The notes beneath the pieces were generated by a model. That model was given only the letters and a program-made list of their open reading frames with translations, had not been told where the DNA came from and searched no databases. From the NCBI GenBank assembly GCA_032718865.1, contig JALUTQ010000041.1, positions 1,426,001 through 1,490,000 of the forward strand: a stretch of 64,000 nt of DNA, read 5' to 3'. The position numbers and the translations under genes were made by a program. The DNA comes from Tilletia caries. Its lineage: Eukaryota; Basidiomycota; Exobasidiomycetes; Tilletiales; Tilletiaceae. Every line of letters starts with the position of its first letter. The first letter of the stretch is position 1. This document shows positions 30,224 through 41,200 of this stretch, piece by piece.

Positions 30224-32032
30224 ATGCTGAAGGTGCGATCAATTTCGATCACAGCGGCGGCGGCGGTGGCGGCTGCGTCTGCCTCAGCGCGGACAGCAGC
30301 GACAGCGGTGGTGTCAAGCGCCGGACCCAGCAGCAGCACCACCATCCTCACCCGCTCCTTCGCCTCGTCCTCCTCTGCGTCTTCACGAGCTCGGAATGCG
30401 AAACGAGGCTCACCAAGATCACTAGCTGCGGAAGCGAGCAAGACCAAAAGGGCACAGGTGGCCGCCGCCAAGTCGTCCGTCCCCCTCGAGAAGCTCGTCA
30501 CCCGCTCCCTCTCCTCCGTCTCTCAGATCCCACAACACATGCCTCCGACATTGGACATCATCTCCGCCGTGCGCGCGCGTACGTTGATCCACGATCCCGA
30601 ATCGCTCCGGCCCAAACCATTGCGTAAGGAGCGACGGGCGGTGATCAAGGCCCAACGGAAGGACGCCAAGTTGCGTCGGAAGCAGACCTCCGTCGCGGCA
30701 CGCTTGGGCATCAACACGAAGGAGAGTACGCCCTTCGTGAGGAAGGACCGACAGTTCAAGACCTTCAAGCCCATCACCGCGTCGCTCCGATGGGTGCGCA
30801 TGCCGCTCAACGAGCATCTCCACAAGGGCGAGCCTGAGCACGGGTTGACCGTCGCCAAGCGCTCCACCGGCGGACGGAATCATCACGGCCATGTGACGGT
30901 GCGCGGTCGGGGTGGTGGACACAAGCGGCGGCTCCGTCTTGTTGATTTCTTCCGATGGGAGGCAGGCGAGCAGGACGTGCTTCGGATCGAGTATGATCCG
31001 GGACGGAGTGCGCATATTGCGTTGGTTCAGCATTGCGAGACGGGTGCGAAGAGTTATATTCTTGCACCGGAGGGATTGCGGGCTGGTGATAAAGTCCAGT
31101 CCTACCGATCGGATCACAGCATTGGGCAGGGAGGCAAAATCCCTTCGCCTGTTGCCACTGCTGATCCCTCGGAGCCACAGTCTGTCCTTCCCCCCGACAT
31201 GGAAGGAGCAGAAGCAGATCAAGAACTCGAGGCACAAGGACCATCAGCACCACGAGGACAGTCTGCCCTCGACCTGGGTATCTTCCGTACCCGTGCCATT
31301 CGACCCGGAAACGTCCTCCCACTCTCCCTTATCCCCATCGGAACGACGATCCACGCGATCTCCCTCCACCCGGGCGGACCGGCCAAGATGTGTCGATCCG
31401 CAGGCACAAGTGGTCAACTGATTGCGTTCACTGCGCGAAAGCAGCAGGTCGCATCAACAGCGGAGGGGGAAGGAGGGGAGGCAGAGACGGAGGCGACGAG
31501 TACCGGATTTGGAACGGAGAAGAGTCATGCGCAGGTCAAGCTGCAGTCGGGCGAGGTTCGTCTTGTGCCGGTGCGGTGTGTGGCGACGGTCGGTCGGGTC
31601 AGTAATCCCGACCACGAGCATAGACGGTTGGGTAAGGCTGGTCGCAGTCGCTGGCTGGGACGCCGGCCTAAGGTCCGTGGTGTGGCCATGAACGCGTGAG
31701 TATCTCTTCCGATGCACTGAATTTTGTAGAATGACCATATTGATTGCTGATGAGATGCTTATAATTTATACAGTGTCGACCACCCGCACGGAGGTGGACG
31801 AGGAAAGTCCAAGTCGAACATGGTGAGCACTACTTTGACCTTACCTTGCCCTTCCTTCGAAGAGGTGAGCTGACCATGAGCCACCCCCCTCTCTCTCGAA
31901 ATACAGCACCCGCGCTCCAAGTCCGGTGTTCTCAAGTTTGCTCGTACTCGCAAGCCTGGCTCTCGTCGCGGTAACAAGATGGTGATCCGGCCCAGACCGC
32001 GCGCGAATGGTAAGCGGCAGGGCAAGGCGTGA
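30224..32032 (+). CDS. Mitochondrial large-subunit ribosomal protein uL2m
   Basis: Exons 30224-31695, 31774-31822 and 31907-32032 give 548 residues. The first 45 or so residues are Ala/Ser/Arg-rich with no acidic residues, a good mitochondrial presequence. The core has the uL2 RNA-binding part (STGGRNHHGHVTVRGRGGGHKRRLRLVDFFR), the SH3-like part (RIEYDPGRSAHIALV, then AGDKVQS) and the C-terminal translation-protein SH3 part (GNVLPLSLIPIGTTIHAI, PGGPAKMCRSAGT). The universally conserved VDHPHGGGRGKS, which carries the peptidyl-transferase-centre His, is split over exon 2. A Pro/Glu-rich insert (about residues 305-350) lies between the domains. The protein is longer than bacterial L2 because of the leader and insert. 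Confidence 0.93.
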
Positions 32033-32702
32033 GCAAGGCCAGTGATGGAAGGTCGATTGAGCCCCCTGTCCGGTGCTGTCTTTCCCCCCTTGTGAAATTC
32101 CAACTTCGGAGCATGCTTTTGTGCGATTTCCACGGATGTATATTCGTTAATGTTGTGTCGGCGCTCGACTTGGACACCTCCTTGTACCAGGATGTAGCGA
32201 GGACGGACAGTCAGTGAGACCGGACGGAGACGTTCGACTGAAAACTAGTCTGACTCACCTTCTCTCGGCTCGAAGATGTCTTCCTGACTCCCATCACACA
32301 CCGATCATCCCGAAGCATCGAACGGTCGCCACGCCCAGCGGCGACATCCGAACTCTGCTGAAAGTTCCTACGCGAGTTTAATCACCCCCGAGGCCCCGAA
32401 GGCTTCGAAAGGGCGCCCATCCGCCCGCTCCTTTTCCGTTGTCCATCCTAGGATGATGTCACCGCGGTCGAGAGTATTCGAGACCGAAACTTCGGTAAGG
32501 AGCTCCTTGATGACGCGAGGCAGCAACGTCTGTAGATGGTAGAACTTACGTAGAAGAAGTGCGTATAAGAAGGAGCAGGCCTCCAGGCTCAAAGGCTGAA
32601 GCACTTTGCACCCCTCCTCCTTCCCCCCCCTCCCCCCGTCTCTGTGTTGACTCCTACAGCTCACAGCACAGACAAAGACAAACTTGAACCCCATCGCAAA
32701 TC
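32033..32702. promoter_or_regulatory. Upstream region of the first GNAT-like gene (duplicated segment)
   Basis: From about 32240 to 32700 this region resembles 33790-34210 upstream of the second GNAT-like gene (shared CTCGGCTCGAAG, ACGCGAGTTTAATCACCCCC and a similar leader), so the tandem duplication included the promoter. No gene inside. Confidence 0.5.
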
Positions 32703-33662
32703 ATGGACCTGTCCGACTTCGCCATCGAACCCCTGAGGGAGGACTGCCTCGACGCCGCCGCCGAGATCTTCGCCGTCAGCTTTGCCGACGGATTCCGAGC
32801 GGTGTTCCCACGGGGGCCTACGAAGGACATGGTCCGTTTCCTCCGTGGTGAACTTGCCCGCGCTATGGCTCGCGCAGACACTGAAGAGCCGTCGGCGATG
32901 TACCCGCATGCTAAGGACTGTCGGGGTGGGATGCGGGGCAAGATTCGTGCCTTTGTTGCGAGGCATCGACCTACGGGACAGCTGGCGGGTTTCTACGTGA
33001 ATGAGCTGTACGAGAATGGTCGGGCTGCAAGGCATGGGCCGGTACCGCCCTCTGAGCGGTTTCCGGAGGGTGGTGACGAGTTACTCTTCGACACGTTCCA
33101 CCAAACCTCAGCCGCTTCGATGCGCAAGTTCTTCGGGGACGAATCGTTTGCTTGTGAGTAGGCCTGTATGAGTCCCCCTTCCCTTCCGCAAACGCCTCCA
33201 CTTCTGACCCTTCTCACTGATCCTGTTCTTCCAGACTACGAGTTCGCAGCTGTGAGCCCGGCCTTTCGGAGCTCAGGAGTACGCGCTGCGCTGTCCCATT
33301 ACTCTCAGCTGACGCTCCTGTACGAGTGGAACGACCCGCCAGCATACAACGAAGCCCTCCCCCTGGCCAAAAAGCTATGGGCCCGGAACGGATTCAAGCT
33401 TCTGGCGGACAACGACATCAACGCTCTTACGGACAAGATCCGAGCGGATCGAGGCGAACTTCCGCCGCGTGGGACGAGCGGGGATCGGCTCGTGGTTCAC
33501 CCTATGAGACGGGACATCTCGATGGTGAAGACGTTTGAGAAGAATGGTGGGGTGCGCACGGCGATGGCTTGCTTGGTCCCTCGGGCTGTGGACGACGTTT
33601 GGACGCGGTCGGAAACGGAGAGTTCACATACGCACGCAGCGGTACAGCAAGCGAAGCTTTAG
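32703..33662 (+). CDS. GNAT-like N-acetyltransferase-fold protein, tandem copy 1
   Basis: Exons 32703-33153 and 33235-33662 (GTGAGT...CCAG intron) give 292 residues. The pattern fits the GNAT fold: an opening strand/helix (FAIEPLREDCLDAAAEIFAVSF), a central strand (AFVARHRPTGQLAGFYVNEL), an acetyl-CoA-binding-like segment (YEFAAVSPAFRSSGVRAALSHY) and a late helix plus strand (PLAKKLWARNGFKLLAD). The R-x-x-G-V-x-A motif is a weak form of the usual Q/R-x-x-G-x-G/A loop. Substrate unknown. It is followed 0.55 kb later by a close paralogue. Confidence 0.6.
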
Positions 33663-34211
33663 AATTAGTATACATTCCCACTCAAGTACATGCAACATAT
33701 CAGCGGCATAGAATAAGGACGTAGGCAGGACCGACGGGCAGCTAGGTGACCGCTGTCTTAAGTAGTTACGCTGAAGCTCCAACAAAGATTTAGCGTGACT
33801 TGACCTTCCCTCGGCTCGAAGGTTTCCTTCTTCTCGACTTCCATCACGGTACAATCATCGTAACCTCGATCATCCGAAGCATCGTCGTTCCACGGAGCGA
33901 CATTATCCAAACTGGGAACTTCGTATACGCGAGTTTAATCACCCCCAAGGCTCGAACCGTCCGCCTACATACTCAGTACTAATGATGCTCACAGGGTCGA
34001 GACCGACACTTCGGGAAGGCGCCCCTGAGATCACGCCAGGCAGCAATGTCTGTACTAAGGACTTAGACGAAGCGTGTATAAGAAGGGGCAGACCTCCAGG
34101 CTCGAAGATTGAATATTGAATATTGAAGCACTTCGCACCCCTCTTCCTCCTCTTGTCTACCTGAACTCCACACCTCGCAGCACAACCAGACATACTTGAC
34201 CGCTCGCAATC
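33663..34211. promoter_or_regulatory. Spacer and promoter of the second GNAT-like gene
   Basis: It contains the duplicated promoter segment described for 32240-32700, including ACGCGAGTTTAATCACCCCC at about 33928. Near 34115 there is a short GAATATTGAATATTGAA repeat just before the leader. No gene inside. Confidence 0.45.
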
Positions 34212-34628
34212 ATGGATCCCTCCGATTTCGTGATCGAACCCTTGAGCGAAGACTGCCTCGACGCCGCCGCCAAGATCTTCGCCGTCAGCTTTGCCGAAGG
34301 AACTCGAGCGGTCTTCCCACGAGGGCCTACTCAGGACTTAATCCGCTTCCGCCGCGGCGAACTTGTCCAAGCTCTCGTCCGCGCCAACACCGAAGAGCCG
34401 TCGTCTCTGTACCCTCACGAGAAGGACTGTCAGGGCGGAATGCGAGGCAAGATTCGTGCCTTCGTGGCGAGGCATCGACCTACGGGACAGCTGGCGGGAT
34501 TCTACTTGGCCGAGCTGTACGAGAATGGTCGGGCGGGGAGACATGGACCGGTGCCACCTGCTGAGCCATTCCCTGAGGGCGGCGATGAGCTGCTCTATAA
34601 CACGTTCCTTCAGACGTCGGCTGCTTCA

Positions 34629-34959
34629 TGTCATGAAATGGAACATGATCGCTCGTTCCCTTCGCTTCACCTTCTCTACCACATCAGTCTCAGCACCTAC
34701 CTCTTTTTCCTCGATTCGAGCCATCGGACAATTCATCTCTCCTTCACAAGCATCTACTTCCCAATAGCCCCTATCGTTCGTCTCCTTGGAGTACATATAC
34801 TCTCACTCTCGTTGTCTCGTCCTTTCCCCCTCGAATACATCACTTGTCCTTTCATACCTTCATCTTCATTTACTGCTTGACTTCGCACAACCTCTGGCCT
34901 TCCACCTTCATCGGTGAGTAGCCAACAGGAGTCGTACCTGTTCGTCTAGAACTACGACA
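34629..34959 (+). repeat. Left LTR of the copia element
   Basis: TG...CA ends; matches 40005-40335 throughout. It includes a CT-rich segment and a GGTGAGTAG near its 3' end. The 80-codon frame inside it is present in both LTRs and is not a gene. Confidence 0.95.
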
Positions 34960-34978
34960 GGTTATGAGCCCAATGCTC
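34960..34978 (+). other. Primer-binding site, complementary to the anticodon arm of initiator tRNA-Met
   Basis: Directly after the LTR comes GGTTATGAGCCCAATGCTC. Its complement contains GGGCTCATAACC, the anticodon stem-loop of eukaryotic initiator tRNA-Met, rather than the usual tRNA 3' end. This is the half-tRNA priming used by Drosophila copia and some fungal elements. Confidence 0.7.
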
Positions 34979-35236
34979 CGACTGTGCGAGGGCATAGCAA
35001 CTTAGTACTTACAAGTTACTCCCTTTTTTATCGTACCCTCTTCCTCTTTTTCTGGCGCCTTCTCTCTTGGGCTGATCACCCTTCACGTCTTCACGATACC
35101 TCACGCCTCTAACGACTACAACCCTGGTGGTTCACTCTCCTTAACAAATGTAGACAGTCAACATTATGTCTACCACCGCTGGCACTCAAGGCCAAGACAA
35201 AGCGTTCCTTCCCCCCGCCGATTTTCGGGCCTCAAG

Positions 35237-36490
35237 ATGGCATCGGCATCCGGATTTTTGGGATCCTCCTTGACGTACGACGCTGTGCTGGCTCGCCTTG
35301 TGCGTGCTCAGCGTTCCCCTGCCAAGCCTAAAGGTGCAAGCACCAAGGCGACGATTGCTCTCCTTGAGGGAAAGCGCAACTGGATCTCGTGGCGCACGGA
35401 TATGGCCGCCCTCCTTCAGCCTCACAATGACGGTCGACTTTGGTACCTCATTCATGGCCACCCTGCGACCTCCGTCGACTGCTATCGGCGCATCTTCGCC
35501 AACCCAGACAAAGCCGATGAACTCGCCTCCGTTGACGATGCAACGGCGTATCGTTCTTCGGACTTGACCACGGCCGGCAGTCTCCTCATTCAATCGCTTG
35601 ACGAGAAGACAAAGAGCGACGTAACGAAATTCGTCGGTGCCGACGGAAGCGACGGACAAGGCATCTGGCTTGCCCTCTCCAAGAAGTACGCTGGACAAGA
35701 TGTGGCGACTATGCAGACGGCGGAACACGAACTCACGACCTACACTCTCGGAGACAAGACCGTGACTCAGGTCTCTCAGGACCTTGAACTCCTCTTCAAT
35801 CAAGTGTTCATGTCCGGAGGGGAGCCCGTGTCTCAGGTTCGCAAGGTCGGGATCGTTCTGCGTGTTTTCCTGGGGTCTCGCTTCGACGCTATACGCGCCT
35901 CCTTGTCGGCCAGCTGGAGACCCGAGGTTCTCACCTTTGAGGACGTCATCGCAACCTTTGCCGCTGAAGAGTCGCTTCATATAGCGGCAGCGACAGTGAC
36001 GGGACAAGCGCCTCCCGCCGGTGCTATGGCGCTCATCGTCTCTCAGGCGTTGTCCTCTGCCGCTGAGACTTCACAGCAGTCCGCGGCGAAGAATCGTCGT
36101 AAAGGCGCTGGTGCTTCGCGCACGGGTGCGACGTGTTACCACTGCAAGAAAGTCGGTCATCTCATTCAGCACTGCAAGGCGAAGAAAAACGGCCAGCCAC
36201 CACACCCAGACAGTCGTGTGGCTCAAGAGCAAAAGGCAAAGACGCAGGAGCACGGCGCTATAGAGGCGGTACATGCTCGCCTCGCCGCCATTGAGTCGTC
36301 TCTCGCTGCTCGCCCTGGGACGCATGGTACCCTCGCTTTGGGGGTTCCACCGATGGGATACGGTTACCAGATTCCCAGTCTGGCCAGTCGCATCAGCGAG
36401 CACGCTCCCGAGGGTTGGGTTCCCGGTGGTCAGCAATTCTACCCCCGGGCAGCTCTTCTCGCCCGTATTAGGATGAGGACGCCCTTTTGA
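35237..36490 (+). CDS. copia gag
   Basis: 417 residues. The central part has the copia gag helices (WISWRTDMAALL, GIWLALSKKYAG, VSQDLELLFNQVF) and is followed by the CCHC zinc knuckle CYHCKKVGHLIQHC. The stop TGA at 36488-36490 overlaps an ATG that opens the protease frame (TGATG). An alternative upstream ATG at 35166 is in another frame and is soon closed. Confidence 0.85.
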   Translation: MASASGFLGSSLTYDAVLARLVRAQRSPAKPKGASTKATIALLEGKRNWISWRTDMAALLQPHNDGRLWYLIHGHPATSVDCYRRIFANPDKADELASVDDATAYRSSDLTTAGSLLIQSLDEKTKSDVTKFVGADGSDGQGIWLALSKKYAGQDVATMQTAEHELTTYTLGDKTVTQVSQDLELLFNQVFMSGGEPVSQVRKVGIVLRVFLGSRFDAIRASLSASWRPEVLTFEDVIATFAAEESLHIAAATVTGQAPPAGAMALIVSQALSSAAETSQQSAAKNRRKGAGASRTGATCYHCKKVGHLIQHCKAKKNGQPPHPDSRVAQEQKAKTQEHGAIEAVHARLAAIESSLAARPGTHGTLALGVPPMGYGYQIPSLASRISEHAPEGWVPGGQQFYPRAALLARIRMRTPF

Positions 36491-39400
36491 TGGTGCAATC
36501 CCTGATGAAGGGCGCCCCTACTCCCTCTGCGAGCGCTGCTTGGATCCTCGACTCGGGCGCCAGCGCACACATGACGCCCAACGCTTCCTGCTTCGCCGCC
36601 ATAGAGCCCTCCACGACTGCGGTCGTCCTGGCTGACGGCAAACGAATCCTTGCCCGCGGGCGCGGCACGGTCGTTTTACATACGGTCGGACAAGATGGCA
36701 ATGTTCCTGGTGAACTTGTGCTGTTCGACGTCCTCTTGATTCCAGAACTACGGTACAACCTCATTTCCGTGTTCAAGTTGAATCAAGACCATCTTCGAGT
36801 TCACTTCGATGAACACTTCGAAGCAACCATTACGGACCCATTCCAGCGCAGCTTCAAAGTCTGTGCGATCTGGTCATGGCAGTCCCAGGCGTACGTCATC
36901 ACGGTGATGACTGGTACGGATGTTTCCGCCTTCTTCGTCTTAGACGACGATGAAGAGCGCAGTGGTGCACCTGATAACGAGGAACTGGCCCCTCCTCTCG
37001 CAGGTGACCGTTTGGATCGGTTTGTGACGATGTGGCGCCTTTGGCACGAACGCCTGGGCCACGCGGGTAGCTCGACGCTCCCGGTCCTTGCCCAGAACAG
37101 TGTTGGTCTCCCGGAGCCGTTGTGGCTGCGACGCGCGGATCAGTCAACGATCTGCAGGTGCGAGACGTGCTCCCTCACCAACATCAAAAGAACCCCCTTC
37201 CCGACCTCCACGACGAAGACGACGCGAGCTCTGGAGCTCGTGCACGGCGATCTCACCGGCCGAGTCATCGTCAAGTCGTTGGGGGGGAGCGGAGTATTTG
37301 GCGGTTCTCGTTGATGACTACACCAGGATGGTGTGGGTCATCCCCCTCGCGCGCAAGTCTGATTTTTGTCGCGAAGTTCATCGCCTGGCGCGATGAAGTG
37401 GTCCCGTTCAAAGGCCCCATCGGGTGCCTACGGACCGACGGAGGCGGCGAGTTCAACAACGCGGCGATCAAAGCAGCTCTGCTTGGTGCCCGTCACGAAA
37501 AATCATGCGCCTATACCTCTCAACAGAACGGTGTTGCCGAACGCTACGTCGGCCTCATCAAGAACGTCATGCGCCCCCTCCTTCATGGGCGCAACATTCC
37601 CTTAGAGTACTGGGCAGAGGCTGCCAGCACGGCGGCATACATTCGCAATCGGTGTCCCAGCTCAGCTTTGGACGGCAAGACCCCCTACGAGCTGTGGCAC
37701 GGGACGCAGCCTCAGCTTGGCAATCTTCGCGTCTTCGGGTGCCTCGCGTTCGCCATGTTGAGCGATCGTGAGCGTGCGCATTCCCTTGCGGCTCGGGGAA
37801 GGGTGGGAGTGTTTATTGGTTACGACAATTACCACAAAGGTTATCGGATTCACTTCCCCGATACCGGCGAGGTCAAGGTCACCAAGTTTGTCGACTTCCA
37901 CGAGCACAAGGGATACGACTTCAGCACTCTCGATTCTCCCTCCTCTCACGCCGATCAACCCCCAGCTCCTCACTCAGCTGCTAGGCGTCCTCGCATCGTC
38001 GTGATTGGCCCTCGTCCTCCTGCGCCCTCACCTCACCCACCAGCAACAGTTGAGCTTCTGGATGACGGTGACGAGCCGATTCCTGCACCTCCTCCTCCCC
38101 CAGCAGCACCGGTGGGAGTAGCGCCTGAACCGGCGGCTTCCGAGGCTCCTTTGCCTGCTCCAGTGGCGCCCGCTCGCGCCGAGATTCCTCCTCCTGCAGC
38201 TCCACAACAACAGCAACCTCAACCTCCTGCTCGCTCAAACGCTCGTGCTCGCCCTCAGCCCACCATCTCATACCAGACTCGACTGCACGTTCGTCGACTG
38301 CAAGATGGGCGGGAGCAGCGGCAGGCGAATATGGCTGTTCTCTCAATGCACGACTCGTTTGCGTCTGCGTTCCGTGCGCTGTTGTCCGCCGACGGCATCG
38401 AGCTGGAACCAAACACGCTCAAGGATGCTATGCGCAGAACGGATTGGGGATTGTGGCTTGAGGCAATGAAGGAGGAGATCGCATCCCATACGGAGATGGG
38501 CACATGGGTATTGGAGGAACTGCCCGCAGATCGGGATCTAGTCGGTTCGCGTTGGGTCTTCAAGCTCAAACTCGACACGGATGGCTGTGTAGCGAGGTAC
38601 AAGGCTCGTTTGGTTGCCCAGGGATTTAGTCAAGTCCCCGGGGTCGACTTTCACGAGACTTACTCGCCGGTGACTCGTTTTTGTGACAATTCGAACCTTG
38701 CTCGCCCTGGCCGCCTACCTCGGTTGGCACGTCCACCAACTCGACGTAGTCACCGCCTACCTCTACGGATTCCTCAAAGACACAGTCTACATGAGGCAGC
38801 CCCCCGCCTTTGAAGTCCCTGGTCAAGAGCATCTGGCGTGTCGACTTATACGAGCCATCTACGGCCTGAAGCAGTCAGGTCGCGAGTGGTTCTTCACCCT
38901 TCGCTCTGCTCTCCTCGCCTTGGGTTTCCAACAGTCCATCGCCGATCAAGCTATTTTCATTTATGGCTCAGGCACGGAGGCAATCGTGGTGGCCGTCTAT
39001 GTGGACGATGTGTTGGTGTTTGGGAAGGATGAGAAGGAAATTGTGGGTTTCAAGGCGGAGCTCGCCAAGCGGTTTCGGATGAAGGATCAGGGAACGATCG
39101 GTCAATTTCTTGGCATGAAGATCGAGCGCAGCGTCGATGGTCGATCATTCCTCATCTCTCAGGCATCCTACATTCGCGCGACGCTCGACCGTCTGGGGTA
39201 CAAGGACCTCAATCCAGCTCCCACACCTCTCGATCCGAAGCAGCGACTCGTTCCCTATGATGGCCAGTCGACAGAGGCCCAGCAGAAACTCTTTCAGGCG
39301 GAGCTCGGTTACCTCAATTGGCTCGCTCAGGCTTCGCGGCCGGATTTGATGCACTTCGTTGCCTACCTTTCACGGCACGCAAAAAACCCTGGTCCAATTC

Positions 39401-39975
39401 ACATTGCCTGCATGAAACGCGCTTTTCGGTACCTGGCTGGCACCATCGACATGAAGCTTCGCATCGCCGCTCACTCGCAGGACGATGTCGTCGCCTATTC
39501 CGACTCCGACTTTGGCGGCGATCACTCAGCCAAGTCGACTTCGGGGTGGTGTGTGTCGGTTTATGGTGCGACAGTGGCTTGGGGATCGAAGCTGCAGACC
39601 CTGGTCGCAGACTCAACGGCCCAGGCGGAGTTGATCGCTGTGTGGCAGACCTCTCGTGAAGTCATGGCTATTCGCCGCTTCTTCGAGGACCTTGGCTTCC
39701 GCGTCGATGGCGAAGGACAACCATCGGTCATCTACTGCGACAACCAGCCTGCAATTCACATCATCTCGAACCCAGTCAGCAATGGTCTTACCCGCCATAT
39801 GGAGCGCAAGTACTTGTCTACCAGGGAGCAACAAGAGCGTGGCTTCATCAACATCAAGTACATCAACACACGAGACAATCCATCGGATATGTTCACCAAG
39901 TCCCTCCCTCCTATCACCTTCCATCAGCATCGTAACACCATCGGCATTATCCATCATCCCAGCACCTCAACCTGA
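36490..39975 (+). pseudogene. copia pol (protease, integrase, RT, RNase H) with three frame changes
   Basis: Protease: WILDSGASAHM. The integrase zinc part (H, H, C, C) ends near 37200, then EYLAVLVDDYTRMVW and RTDGGGEFNN with catalytic Asp residues, and the Glu near NGVAERY. RT: SRWVFKLKLDTDG, HQLDVVTAYLYG, VAVYVDDVLVFG. RNase H: AYSDSDFGGD, AELIAVW, YCDNQPAIH. The frame changes fall at about 37281 (run of six G), 37365 (run of five T) and 38676 (run of five T). With LTRs this alike the element is very young, so these may be sequencing errors and not real lesions. Confidence 0.85.
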
Positions 39976-39992
39976 TCGGTCACTTCGTCGAT

Positions 39993-40004
39993 CATGGGTG
40001 GGAG
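39993..40004 (+). other. Polypurine tract before the right LTR
   Basis: A short purine-rich run (GGGTGGGAG at its end) lies directly before the TG of the right LTR, the expected plus-strand primer position. Confidence 0.6.
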
Positions 40005-40335
40005 TGTCATGAAATGGAACATGATCGCTCGTTCCCTTCGCTTCACCTTCTCTACCACATCAGTCTCAGCACCTACCTCTTTTTCCTCGATTCGAGCCAT
40101 CGGACAATTCATCTCTCCTTCACAAGCATCTACTTCCCAATAGCCCCTATCGTTCGTCTCCTTGGAGTACATATACTCTCACTCTCGTTGTCTCGTCCTT
40201 TCCCCCTCGAATACATCACTTGTCCTTTCATACCTTCATCTTCATTTACTGCTTGACTTCGCACAACCTCTGGCCTTCCACCTTCATCGGTGAGTAGCCA
40301 ACAGGAGTCGTACCTGTTCGTCTAGAACTACGACA
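40005..40335 (+). repeat. Right LTR of the copia element
   Basis: Same length and, by eye, same sequence as 34629-34959; followed directly by the target repeat CTTCA. Confidence 0.95.
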
Positions 40336-41111
40336 CTTCAAAGCGAAAGTTCTTTGGGGACGAATCCTTTGCTTGTGAGTGCTTCCATCCCGTTTCTTTC
40401 CATTTCAAAATAACGCACTCTTGAACTCTCCTTTCTCGCTTCCTTCCAGACTACGAGTTCGCAGCTGTGAGCTCGGCCTTCCGGAAGTCAGGAGCACGCT
40501 CTGCCCTGTCCCACTACCTCCAGATGACGCTCCTGTACGAGTGGAACGACCCGCCATCATACAACGAAGCCCTTCCGCTCGCGGCAAAGCTGTGGGCCCG
40601 GATCGGATTCAAGCTGTTGGCGGACTACGACATCACTGCTCTTGCGGAGAAGATTCGAGCGGATCGAGGCGAGCCTCAGTCGCGTGTGGCGAGCAAGGAT
40701 CGGTTCTTGGTTCACTCTATGAGACGGGATCCTTCGATTGCGAACACGTTTGAGGCGAATGGAGGCGTGCGGAGGGCGGTGGCGAGCTTGATCCCGCGGG
40801 CGGGGGACCACGTTCGGATGCGGTCGGCGACTGAGAGTTTACTCGCAGCGGTACGGCTTGCGAACCTTTAGAAGCAGTATACACCCACCCCAAGCCAGCG
40901 CGCATGCAATATAGATTAGCAGTATGTATAGAAGTTGTGCGTAGGATCAAGGATGTGAGCAGGGAGGGGTCCAAGTTTGCACCGCTTTGACACCGCTTCG
41001 GAGGATGGCTTGTCACGTGAGATGGATGGCTGTGCATGTCTGAGATGACGTCGGTGCGCAAGGTCTTGGCATTCCCCCTTCCCCCCTCCCCAACGTGCGA
41101 TACTCCGATCG

Positions 41112-41120
41112 TATATAAAG
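41112..41120 (+). promoter_or_regulatory. TATA box TATATAAAG
   Basis: It lies 81 bases before the ATG at 41201 and is followed by a pyrimidine-rich leader, a standard fungal core promoter arrangement. Confidence 0.65.
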
Positions 41121-41200
41121 CCTGGCTCTCCTTACTTCCTTATTGATTCCTTCCTCGTCACCCACACCCACATCCATCTCCTCTCAACTCTCTACACAGC

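Larger units (their letters stand above)
34629..40335 (+). mobile_element. Ty1/copia LTR retrotransposon, young insertion
   Basis: The 331-bp LTRs (34629-34959 and 40005-40335) look identical by eye, begin TG and end CA, and the element is flanked by the 5-bp repeat CTTCA (34624-34628 and 40336-40340). Domain order is gag, protease, integrase, RT, RNase H, the copia order. Total 5707 bp. Confidence 0.95.
34212..40871 (+). pseudogene. GNAT-like protein, tandem copy 2, split by a copia retrotransposon
   Basis: Exon 1 runs from 34212 to the copia insertion at 34629 and resumes at 40341-40374. After a GTGAGT...CCAG intron, exon 2 is 40450-40871. The protein tracks copy 1 throughout (FVIEPLSEDCLDAAAKIFAVSF; YEFAAVSSAFRKSGARSALSHY). 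No other lesion is visible, so the gene was probably intact until the insertion. The remaining 5' frame runs on into the LTR and stops at about 34880, so a fused truncated product is conceivable. Confidence 0.7.

Noticed and set aside
34212..34880. A 222-codon frame starting as the GNAT-like protein
   Set aside because: Its last 84 codons are LTR sequence; the natural gene continues after the copia element at 40341.
40014..40256. An 80-codon frame, present twice (also near 34640-34880)
   Set aside because: It lies wholly inside the LTRs and has leader-like composition.
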